Source: Nocardia jiangxiensis NBRC 101359 (GTDB taxonomy: Bacteria; Actinomycetota; Actinomycetes; Mycobacteriales; Mycobacteriaceae). Taken from it: DNA of 64,000 nt. The DNA lies in contig NZ_BAGB01000068.1 of assembly GCF_000308615.1 (NCBI RefSeq), positions 310,001-374,000 on the forward strand, read 5' to 3'. This document shows positions 8,501 through 20,500 of this stretch, in pieces (positions within the stretch are counted from its first letter, which is position 1; every line of letters begins with the position of its first letter). Under the pieces are notes generated by a model. The model was not told the DNA's origin, made no database searches, and saw only the letters and a list, made by a program, of their open reading frames with translations. The translations under genes were made by a program, and so were the position numbers.

Positions 8501-11500
8501 AGCGGATCCTCGACAGTTCGGAGAAGGATTCCCGTGCGGCGCAGATCGAACTGTTCCGCCGCGGCACCGGCGGCAAGATCGGCGGTCCGGGGGGCAAGGT
8601 GCTGCGGTGGACCCAGCTGACGTCGGAAATTCTGATGCGGCACGGCCCGGTCGAGATGGACACCGGCGAGGGCAAGGAATTGACCGCCATCTCGCACGCC
8701 ACGCGCACCGTCCTGGAAAAGGGTATCGCCCATGTGATGACCAGCAGCGATCCGCTCGTGGTCCACATGCAGCACGAATTCGAGAGTCTGGTCGCGGGCG
8801 AACACGACCTGGGAATCGATGTGTACCACCTGGATTCGGATCAGCCGTTCCCGGAGCGGGTGGAAGGCCGCAAGCTGATCGTCCTGGGCACCGCCCAGGA
8901 TTACGGATTCCGCGCGGTCAAGGAGGCGCAGGCGGTGGTCGACAAACTGAAGGAAAGCGGTATGTCGACCGAGGAGCTGACGCAGCTGCGCGCGGATCTG
9001 GAGCAGGCGCCGTCGATGAAGGAGTACAAGCAGATTCTGGACGCCGCAGCCGAAAGCCGGGGATTGCCCGATCGTTTCGAGCCGTTCCCCGGCGGCGACC
9101 TGACCATCGACGAGATCGATGCGCAGCTGATCGATGAACAGACCCACTACGTCCTCTCGCCCGGGAAATCCGGTCCGGCCGACGAGCAGTTCGCCGGTCG
9201 CGTGCACGACATCTGGAACACGCTGCAGGAGGCCAAAGAACGCGGCGTGCTCGGTCCCGAGGACTTCGGCAAGGATCCGGACAAGCGCGGGATCTTCGAC
9301 GCGAAGATGACCCGTTTCGCCCGAGCCAAACTGGCGATCATGCTGAAATCGGGCCAGAACATCAGTGACGCGGACGCGGAGGAATTCGCGCATGCGGCGC
9401 AGGCGGAATGGGGACCCGAACGCAATTCGGACTACCACGTCAGCGACGACGGGAAGATCAAGATCATCTCGTCGCAGACCAACGACCAGGTCATGGACGA
9501 TCCGGAGAAGCAGAGCTCGAGCCGGTGGAACGGATTCGCCAAATATCTGGAGGTGAAGAACGGCCTGGAGATCACGGGGGATTCGGAGCATTCGCTGAGC
9601 ATCACCGGAAAGCAGATCTTCAGCGGCGGCCATTTCGAGCACATCACCGGGATGTCGGGCACCCTGCTCACCCCCTCCGAGGGCAATCCGCGCGGCGTCG
9701 AGGACGTGATGCACGACGAGTACGGGACGGGACCCATCTCGCGGGTGGACAGATTCTTCAAATCGCAACTCGTGACCCCGGACGCCCGGCATTTCACCTC
9801 CGGCCAGGAGAAGTTCACGGCCATGGCGAACGACATCCTGGACACCGCGTTCGTGCAGGATTCCAAGACCGGGGAATGGGAGCAGAAGGGTTCACCACAG
9901 CTGGCGATCGCCATGGACAACGCCGACGTCCAGCGGCTGGCCGATGCGCTCGACCACGCCGCGAACGAGCGTGGACTCGACGTGAAATTCGACAAACTCG
10001 ATGTCGCCTGGGTCGATTCGCACGGCAGTAAGGACCGGGCCAACGAGGCGATGCAGCAGATCATCAAGGACGGCGGCGAGATGGGCCGAATCATCCTGGG
10101 CAACAAGATGATGGGCCGCGGCGTGGACATCACCCCGTCCAAGGAGGCCATCGCGAACGGCGGCCTGAAGGTCAAGATCAGTGGCGGCCCGGCATATTCC
10201 GAACGCGTGAACCATCAGGCCGAGACACGCGCGGCGCGCAGCGGCGACCCCAACGGCGATTGGGCAACCGGCGGCACTCCCGGCGAGGCCGTGCACTACA
10301 TCTCGCCCGAGGACTACCGCAGTGCCGCGCCCAATGTCCGTGTGAAGACGTTCATCACGCGCTATCAGGAAGCGGCGCAGGAGCACCGGGCGGCCACCGA
10401 GGCGCACAACGACAATCGGAACGAGGCCACCGAGGCGAAACTGGAAGAGACCAGGAGCGCCCTGAACACGGCCGAGAACGACCTGCGCAACCAGGCCACA
10501 CCGCTGCAGAAGGCCGCGGTCGAACAGCAGTTGCTGAATTCGCGTCGCGCGGAGTCGGATCCCGCACGCGCACCTCCACTCGGGGAGGGCACCGACACCC
10601 CGAACCCCGTCACTCCGCCACCCAGATCCACCGACACCACGCGCCCGGCCCCGAATACCGACGGCAGCAACAATATTCACGCGGCACCGCCCCCGGCGCA
10701 CCAGATTCCGGGCGTCGACCGGTCTCCCGGATCGCGGCCCTTCGCATTCCAGCCGCGGCAAGACCTGCCGACGATCGAAACCATGCTCGGCGACCCGGAA
10801 TTCGGTTCGCCCGGCTCGGAACAGGGCAACAGCCCGCACACGAACACCGCGCACGAGTTCGGCGACGAGAACGACCGGAGCGGCGCGGCGACGCCATCGC
10901 CCACCTTCCGCCCGGAGGACATGCCCGGAACGACCGGTCACAAGTCGGTCTTCTCGGAATACTTCCCCGCGAATTCGCTTGCCGCCCAACAGACCAACCC
11001 GCTCCAGCAGCCCCGGACCGAGGCGGGCCCGTCGACACCGGCGAGGTATCAGTACGGCACCCCGACGTTCGACGGTTCGACCGCGCCGTACGAGAAGGTG
11101 CCGCCGTCCGAAACGCAGGAGCAGGCGGCGCCACCGCGCGAATTCCCCGCGACGACGGCCCCGTACGAACGACCGCAACCCGGTCCGTCGAGATTCGGCT
11201 TCAGGCGACTGTTCCAGGGATTCTCCCGCCGGATTCCGACCGCGCTGGTCGACGGCCGCCGGACGAACGTGCACGAAGAGCCGTGGCATCCGACCGCGAC
11301 CATGCGCAACCCCTATCTGCACCTGAGCGGCAGCACGGGCCACCGAAGGCTGGCGGTCTTTCCCGAACGCCGCGCCCAGGCCGTCGCGGGCGATACGGTG
11401 GGCCGGTTCGGCGGCTGGCTGGCGATGGACTGGCTGCTGCACGGGACCACGCGCACCACCGAATTCGATTACACGACACTGACATCCGACCAGCGCCAGA

Positions 11501-14500
11501 ATGCGATCAATGTCATCGCCGGTCTGCGCGCGAACACCGAGGATCGCACCCTCGACCAGTGGCGTAGCTGGGCGGAACAGACCCTGGGCGGCACTGCCAT
11601 CGGGCGCGCACGGGTCCAGCTGACGGCGCTGTCCGGCGATGCGCGGGTGTGGATGCTGAACTCCCGGGGATCCCGCGCGCTCGCGGTGCAGCGCATCGGC
11701 GACACCAACGACTTCCGGGTCTACGATCCCGACACCGGTAGGTCCGGGGAATCGACCGCCGGGGTGCTGGAACGCCTGATGGACGAGCGCGACATCAGCG
11801 AGCTGGTGATCGCCGGACCCCGGGCCGGAATGCCCGCCGAGATGAGTGCGTTCGACGAGCTGCCGGTCTACAGCCGGGGAGCCCACCTGCCCGAGTACAT
11901 CGCCCCGGAGGATCCTGCAGCGGTGTGGGGCGGGGTCAACTGCGCCGTCGTTGCGCTGGAACAGCTTTCGACGTTCACCGGACGCCCGCGTCCGCAGGTG
12001 CCCGAATCACTCGCCGGAATCACGGGTATGCCCGCGGATGCGTTGTCGGACAACGCCGGTGCGCCGCTGCGGCAGTTCGCCGACCACGACGACATCGCCA
12101 CGCAGCTGACCGAGCTCGGCCCGGGTGCGGTGGCCCTGGTCGTGGACGACTACCGGGGGTACACCGACGCCAATGGTGTTGGCGCGCATGCCTATCTGTT
12201 GCGCGTCAACCATGACGGCACTGTCGCGGTGCATGATGCGTCCGACCCGGATACCCGCGCCTTCCCGCCGAACGTGCCGCGGGAGCTGGCGGGCACGCAC
12301 GCGGTGCTCTACTCCGCCGACGGCGTCCCGGTGACCATGGATCCCGCGATGCCGGATCAGCTGCCCGCGACGACCATGATCGGCGCACGGTCCACGGATG
12401 ACTCGGAATCGACCGACCCCCCGTCCGACTCGAATCTGAGTAGAACGGTCTGGAATTTCGGCAGGCGTTTCAAAGGCGCCGAGGACCTCGTTCAGGTCGC
12501 GGCGATTCCGGAGAACACGATCAAGTGGCTCCGCCAACAGGTCATCCACTTCGTGGAGACCGAGTCCGCCAAACAACCGGTCGCCACCGCGAGCAGTACG
12601 AAACCAGCGGACACCGAAGGCCCCGACGCCAGCAAGAAGGCAGTGACTCCGGCAGAGGTCGGGAAACCGGCGAAGGGTAAGAAGCCGGCCTACACCGGTC
12701 CCGATGCCAGGCGGCAAAGAGCACTCACCAACGCATTGAAGGGCCCCCAGGCCCCGAAAGACCCGTTCCACGCCGCCGTCAAACAGAAACTGACCTCACG
12801 CCTGACCACGGCCGAGACGTACCGACTGTTCAGCAAATCCGGTATGCCGCTGGCCGCGGAATACAACGGCAACCCTTTCCCGGTATTCCTGCGCCTGCGA
12901 TTGGAGCCGCGTGAGCACTCGCGGCCCAACGACGGGCCGGCGGTGAGCATCCAGCGCTGGACCTACGGAAACGTCGACAAGGGTAGTTCCGCGAGCGAGC
13001 AGAACCAGCGATCGTTCAGTGCCCTGTACACCCACCTGTTCGAGGTGAACAAAGGCAAACTGGTCAACTGGGGTCTGGCCCCACAGTTCAATTTCATGCA
13101 CAATCGGCTGGCCTCGGCCATGGCCGTGATCGGATCGGTGCAATCGGTCATCAAGAAGCGCAGCACCGACTCCGACGCGGTGCCGCACGACTTCGATATG
13201 CACTGGGAGATGCGGTACAACCCCGAGGGCCTCGCCGGTGTGCTGTCACCGGATATCCGCGATCATGAAGACGACTGGGTGAAAATCGATCACGAGGCCG
13301 CCCCCGACCTCCTGACCGCCTGGTTCCCCAACCATCTGCACGACAACACGATAAAAATTCCGGAGGCGGGAAAGGACGACAAGTACACTCCGATTCCGTT
13401 CCATCGCGCCGCCGATTATTCGGAGTCCGACGACAATCCGAACCCGTACATCTCCGCCGATCAGATGCCCTTCTACGGTCCGCTCGATTTCCCGGCGCAC
13501 GACGAATTGTTCGCCGACGTGATGAAGGGATTCCCCGACCAGATAAAGCAGATCTCGAAGGCGTCGGCGATCCAGCTGCGGACATTCTTCGGCGATAATC
13601 TGCGCGGCAATATCCCGATGATGCACGGCGGCTCGGTGCAATCACCGACGATGTATACCAAATCCGGTACACCGCTCGGCTACTTCAATGTGGAGATCGT
13701 CGATTTCCACGGCGGGGACACCCTCACCGGCCCAGTCACCGCGGAAGGCCAGTCCCGGCTCGAATACAACGTGGTGCGCGGCCTGCGCACACAGGGGCGA
13801 GCCGCGATCTCCAACCGGCTCGGCGCGGCGATGTCGTTCTCCCTGGGCCTGGCGCAGGGCAAATCCGACAAGGCGACCGGCTATGCGACCCGCGGCGGCA
13901 ATATAACCCTCTTCAAGGGCGGTGTCACGCACCAGAACAGCCATGCGCTGACCTACGGTGGCCGCGGCTACGTATCCCGCGCGCTGCGCATAGTTTCACG
14001 TCTGCTGCACACCACACCCGATATGGAAATCCGGGTCACATTCGTCCGCCCCGACGGGGCCCCTATTCTGCCGAAGCCGGGCACACCCCTGAACAACCCC
14101 GGAAAAGCGACATCCACGAAAGACACCGTCCCGGTGGAAGACGGCACGAAAACGGCCACAGACGACACCAAACCAGCCGGGGATGACACAAAGCCAGCCG
14201 GGGATGACACGGAAGCGGTCAAGGACAAGACCGACAACACCACGTCGACCACTCGCACGGGTAAGCGGTACCCGATCAACATGCTGGTGCCGTCGAAATC
14301 GGCCCTCGGCCGCAAACCTCAGGCCGGTGAACAACGCTTCCTCCCCCTACACCTGCTGCATCTGCAAAATCTCGACCTGCTGACCACCCCACTCCAGGTC
14401 GAAATACCCGGCAATATCGCCGACGGTATCGAGAAGTTCGTCTCCGATATGGATTTCCTCCCCTCGGCGAGTAAGGCGAACGACATCCTCGACCTGAGTT

Positions 14501-17500
14501 CCACCGCGGAGGAACGCCTGGAGAACGCCCGCACGCTCTCGCATATGAAAGCCCGGCTGACCAAGCTCGCGGCCTTCGACGAAATGCTCCAGCTCGGTTT
14601 CCGCACCGAATTCAACGGCACCACCGCCGCGGGTCTGGATCCCGCACGCATCACCGTCACCATCAAGGCCGTCCGGGAATACAACACCCCGGACGGCAAA
14701 TACGACCCGAAGGCCGATTCGAACGAGGGCGTCACCCACGACTGGCGGACACCCATCCTCCAGACGATGAACTACAGCGGCATCATCCTGTCCTCCGGTG
14801 AGGAAACCGAAAGTACCCCGCTCGCGATGGACGCCGGCACCGGCGCGTCGTTCACCAATCCACTCAACATCATCGGCACCCAGCGGCTGGCGAGCGTGAG
14901 CGCCTCCTACGACTTCAACTACGGCGAGTCCAAGGGCGACGGCACCGCCCAGTACCACGCCGAGGAGAACTACACCTTCAGCCCGAAGAATTCCGCGGAG
15001 GACGACTACAAAGGCGATGCGGGCCTCGAGATCTTCGGCGTGCCCACCCGGTTCGTCGCGGAGATCTCCTACAGCCACGGCCACGGCCCGGCGCCGATCG
15101 AGGGCAAGGGCAAGGTCAGCCTGGCCGTCCCGCAATACCTGACCAGCGCGACACCGAACACCGCACTGCTGGTCCCAGCGAAAATCCGCTCGGATCACGG
15201 CCCCAAGGACGCACTTCCCGCCGATATCACCAAGGGACTCGACGCGGCCAAGAAACAATCCATCGAGAACGGCGTCGGCCGGATCCCGCTGTCCGCCGTC
15301 GTCGCCAACCACCCGGTCAGCGAGATCATCCACGAGGCGACGACCGGTCTCATCGACGCCATCGAACTCGAGGCGGCGGCCGAGGGGCGCGACCTCGACA
15401 CCAGCACACTGAAGATCCCCGGCAAATTCCCCGAGGATCGCGGTCCGATACTCCCGATCGCCGAACCACGCGCGCGGCGGACCGCGGATTCGTCCTCCTG
15501 GTGGAGCAGCCATCGCGCGGGCTTCCACTCCTGGGTGCCGGACCTGAGCGGATGGCGACCGAACCTCGGTCCGTGGTTCGGCAAGCAGGACAACCAGCCG
15601 GAATCGATCGATCTCCCCGAACGCGGCACCACCGCGACCTCCCAGCAGGCTCTTCCCGAGACGACCATCACCATCCCGAAGAAGGCCGTCACCACCGGAA
15701 CCGACGCCGAGGAGGCCCCGAAGCCGCTACAAGAACTCGAGCCGCTCCCGAAGGCGGCCGAACCGGGCGAGCAGAAGCCGAAGATCCCCGGTGCCTGGCC
15801 CGACGAGACCGCGAAGGGCGACGACACCGGAACGACCACCCCCGAGGACGGCGAGACCTGGGGTCACTGGGCGTGGAGCAAGGCCACGGGCGTCGGAAAG
15901 TGGGTCTGGCGCACCGCATTCGGCGATCCCGCCACCGACCCCGCGTCCCAGGCCAGCTCGGTTCTGCACGCCTCGCTGTCCCCGCAGCACATGCTCATGT
16001 ACGCGCCGCTGATCTTCCGTGACTCGTACAAGTTCGAGACCGAAATCCCCGGCAAGGTGACGGGCACCGATTACAGCGTCGACATCCGCGGCTTCTTCGA
16101 CAACATCAGGGCGGTGAAACCGAGCGCGGTCGACACCGAACACTGGATGGAGGCCAACAACGCCAGGATCCGGAACCTGGGCGTGAACCACGGCCACCAG
16201 GGAGCGCTCATCGTCGGCGGAACCTACGGCCGGGAATCCGATCACAGCCTCCGGCCCAGCGGCGGCTGGCGGGGCGGCAACTCCACCAACACCCATGTCA
16301 CCAAGGGTGACGCCACCGACAGCATGCGCGTCACCTCCGACTACGGCGGCAAGGTGTACCGGTTCGCCGCGGACGGCCACTACGTGGTCACCGTCAAGGC
16401 GGGCTTTCGCAACTTCGCCCTGTCCGTCTTCGGGCTCGGCAAGCCGTACGGCACCCGCAGCCGGATCGTCGACGCCCCCGACCGGCTCGAGTTCTTCCTG
16501 ACCGACAACGACCTGCACGATCATCCCGAATACAAGGCTCTGTTCGAGAAGACGGCCAAAGAGCAGGGGTGGAAGCTCGACATCATCCCGGAGGGCCAGG
16601 AGAACCAGCCGATCACCGAGATCCAGGAGGACGGCACCGAGAAGAAGGTCGACAATTACGTACCGATCGAGCCGCGCCTGCTGTCGGACGCCTACGTCGG
16701 AAAGCGCCGCGACGAGCCCGAGACGGCCAAGGCCCTGCCCGCGTTCGGCGGCGCGACCGAGGTCATCTTCGACGACGGTCGCGGCTCGCTCGAGAACTCC
16801 GCCACGGCTCTGCTGGAGAAGATCTCCCCCGGCGCGACCGTAGTCGGCCACAGCAACTACCACCCCGGCGTCGCCCCGCTGATCAACGAGCACACCACCA
16901 GCTACGGCGTGCGCAACCTCGCCAATGCCGGATCCGAGGGCAAACACTCGTTCCATTTCGTCGACCGGTCTCTCGGCGTCCCGCGCATGGTCGGCGTCAC
17001 GTTCACCCAACGTCCCCGACCGGACAAGGACATGCCGGACGGCCAGACCCTGGCCACCATCGAGGGCAAGATGGTCCCCCGGACCGCCGCCCTGGACAAC
17101 GTGCACCGGCACATCCGCGCCGACGGCAACGCCCTGGAGGAGCCCGGCGCGACCAGCGTCGGCAGCAGCCACAGTCAGAGCAACCAGCTCAGCGTCACCC
17201 TCGGCGGGCAGAGCAATCAGCAGCGTCCCGGGGCGACGCTCGCGGTCCAGCGCACGGGCACGCACAGCGAGGTACAGAACTCGACCCGCGACCTGAGCGC
17301 CTGGCAGCGTAGCTCCGCCCGTCAGTACGAGTTCAAGATCCCCACCGAATGGACCGTCACGGTCGACTGGCGGACGATGGACGAGACGCTGTCGGGGTAT
17401 CTGTTCGACAAGTTCGGCGATTTGCTCGTCGGGACCGGCCACGTCCTCGCCGCGGGCGGCAACGCGATCGCGAACGGGTGGGCGCGGATCACGACCGGCG

Positions 17501-20500
17501 AGTGGCGGGGCGTCGTGACGGGCCTGGATCCCGACGAGATTCCGACCCCGAGTCAGTCCAGATCCGACACCGTCACGGCCACCACCTTCATGCGCGTGCA
17601 CGAGGCCGACACGAAGCCGATCCCGAAGCCTGGCCAGGCCCCCGCGGCCGAGGTTGCGCGCACCGAGCCACAGGTATTCGGCTTCGATCCGACCAAGAGC
17701 AAGCTCGAACCCGCCAAAGCCATCGGGACTCCCGAGACCGCCGATCTCGAGGCGGCCGTCGCCGTCGAACCGGCCGAAAAGGTGCCCGACGACGTGCGCG
17801 AGCTGCTGTCCGTGCCCTCCTGGAAACCCAAGCTGGCATTCGACATTCGCGAATTCGACGCGTCACAGCAGTTCGCCGAGGCGCTGTTGCGGGTCGATCC
17901 GTCGCTGCGCACCAACGACAGCACCCGGGTCGCCGAGGGTATGTACAACCGCCTGGTCACGCTGGTCGCGAAGGGCGATTTCGTCGAGTTGGGACCGCAG
18001 TCCACCGGCCCGTTCCTGAACGTCGAGCAGACCGGCGCCATGCCTGCCCCGCAGCAGCATGCGGCGGGTGTCAAGATCGGCGACACCGTCGTCAAGATGA
18101 GCCTGTATTCGCCGCGCGAGGAGGACGGCAACGACCAGATCGCCTTCGACACCTTCGAATTCACCGTCGACAACATGGGCTCCTCGTCGAGCAGAAACAC
18201 CAACACCGCACTGAGTTTCAGCTACCTCGGGGCCAAGCAGGCCAACGACCGCGGTGGGCCCACCATCCCGCTCGGCGGCGACGTCTCGGGTAAGGGCGGC
18301 ACCGTCGCGATCGGCAGCGTGTTGCGAAATCTGTTCCGCACCAACGTGAAGGGCGGAAAACCGGAAGGTCAGCGGCTGCGTTCGGTGGCCGTGGTCGAGG
18401 TCATCGGGCCCAAGGGGACGCTCTGGGTCACCGGTGATCTCATCCTGCGTTCCAACGAGAAGCCGCCGGACAGTGCCAACCTTCCGAAAGCCATTGCGCC
18501 CAAGGATGATTCGACTCTCGTCGTGCCGCCGAAGGGGAGCAAGCCGAAGGGCGACGAGACCGATCCCGCGAAGAAGGCCGCGGACGAGAAGAGGGCGGCA
18601 GAGGAGAAAGCCGCGGCGGAAAAGAAAGCCGCAGCCGAGAAGAAAGCGGCGGACGACAAGGCTGCGGCGGAAAAGAAGGCGGCAGAGGACAAGGCCGCAG
18701 CGGAGAAGAAGGCGGCCGACGACAAGGCCGCAGCTGAAAAGAAAGCCGCAGCCGAGAAAGCCGCGGCGGAGAAGAAGGCCAAGGAAGAAGCCGAGGCGAA
18801 GGCCAAGGAGGACGCCGAGGCGAAGAAGGCCGCACCCAAGAAGAAGTACAAGCCCAAGAAGAAGCAGCCGACGAGCGATACCGAGGACGACGACACCAAG
18901 ACCAAGGACCCCGACAAGAGCAAAGACGACGCCGAGGCCGAGAAGGCCGCAGCCGAGAAGGCCGAGGCCGCAGCGAAGACACTCGAAGCCGAGAAGGCCG
19001 CAGCCGAAGCCGAGAAACTCGCGGCTGAGAAACTCGCAGCCGAGAAAGCCAAAGCCGAAGCCGAGAAACTTGCAGCCGAGAAGGCCGCAGCCGAGAAGCT
19101 CGCGACCGATGCCGAGACCGGACCGGATACGAAGTCTTCGAACGCGACCACCTCGAATACCAAGAAGTTCGATCCGAGCGGTGCCGAGAAACTCGATCCC
19201 GAGGCGATCAAGGCGCAGACCGCGGAGGCCGACGAGCTCGCTGCCGAACTGAAAGCGGCCAAGGCCGGTACCGAGGCGGAGGCGAGTGCCGAGTCGTCCA
19301 AGCCGAAGACCAAGTCCAAGGGTTTCATCTCGAGCCTGTTCGGCGGCAGCAGCAGTGTGTCGCCGAAGGTCGGACGCAAGACGGGCCCCCGATCGCGCGT
19401 CGTGGACGGGATCGCGGCACCGCACGGATACGTGTGGGAATCGATGCCGCCGGACGGCGACTGCTTCTTCCACGCTCTCGAACGCATCCTGTACAGCACT
19501 CCGTACGACTCGGCGACCGAACTCGACCGCCGGATCCGCGACCTGCGCCTCATGACCGCCGCCGAACTCGTCGGGCCCAGGATGGGCGAATACCTGGTGG
19601 CCTTCACGACCATCAGGAACGCGGACCGGAACGTCGGCAGGCAACTCACCACCGCCGAGGAGCAGAACCCGATCTCGGCCGCGGACCAGATCGCCCACTT
19701 CGCGGAATACATCCGTCAGGTCCGGCAGCTGACACAGCGCGGCGTCTGGCGAACCGATGTTTTCCATGTCGTCCCCCAGGCCGCCGCGGCCGCACTCGCC
19801 CGCCTCAGCGAAAACAGCCGCAACGTGCGCGTATACGGCCAGGACATGCGGCGGGGACAGACCTTCGGCCCGAATGCCGAGGCACCGGCCGATGCCGCGA
19901 CCCTGGTCGCCTTCAACCACTACCACCTCGCCGTACCGACCGGCGATCACACTCCGACGCTCACCCTGCCGACCAGGCCCTGGGACGATTTCGCCAGCCT
20001 GCTCACCTTCGAATTCGACGAATACAACCCGCAGGACGACACCCAGACCGCACCCGGTCCGGGCCGGATCGCGATATTCGGCGACGCCGAGGCCGCCCGC
20101 TACCTCTGGTTCCCGTCGGCCGGTTCCAAGCCCGGCGAAATGCTCGACGCCAACAGCCAACCCGTGGATCTCACCTTCGACGAGGCGCTCACCGACCCCG
20201 CCGTCACCGTCGTGCGCGCACCCGCCGTGGCGGAGGAAGTCACCGGCCCGGACCTGAAGCAGACCGACCCGGAGCTCGCCGCCGCCATCGACGAATCCGT
20301 GGCCGAGTTCCACGCGGCCGCCGCCAAGGCCAAGGTCGAGGCCGAGGAGAAGGACCCCGACCTCGCCGCTGCCATCGCCCTGTCGCTGGAGGGGCTCGAA
20401 AAGCCCGACAAGGGGCTGTACGACGCGGACGGCAAACTCATCCTCCCGCCCGCGTCTCCCACAGGCACGATCATTCACGATTCCTCGGCCGAGGACAGCA

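Noticed and set aside
18560..19110. Possible CRISPR array or VNTR
   Set aside because: The repeats are codon-phased, irregular and encode a KAAAE helix; there are no conserved repeat-spacer units or cas genes.
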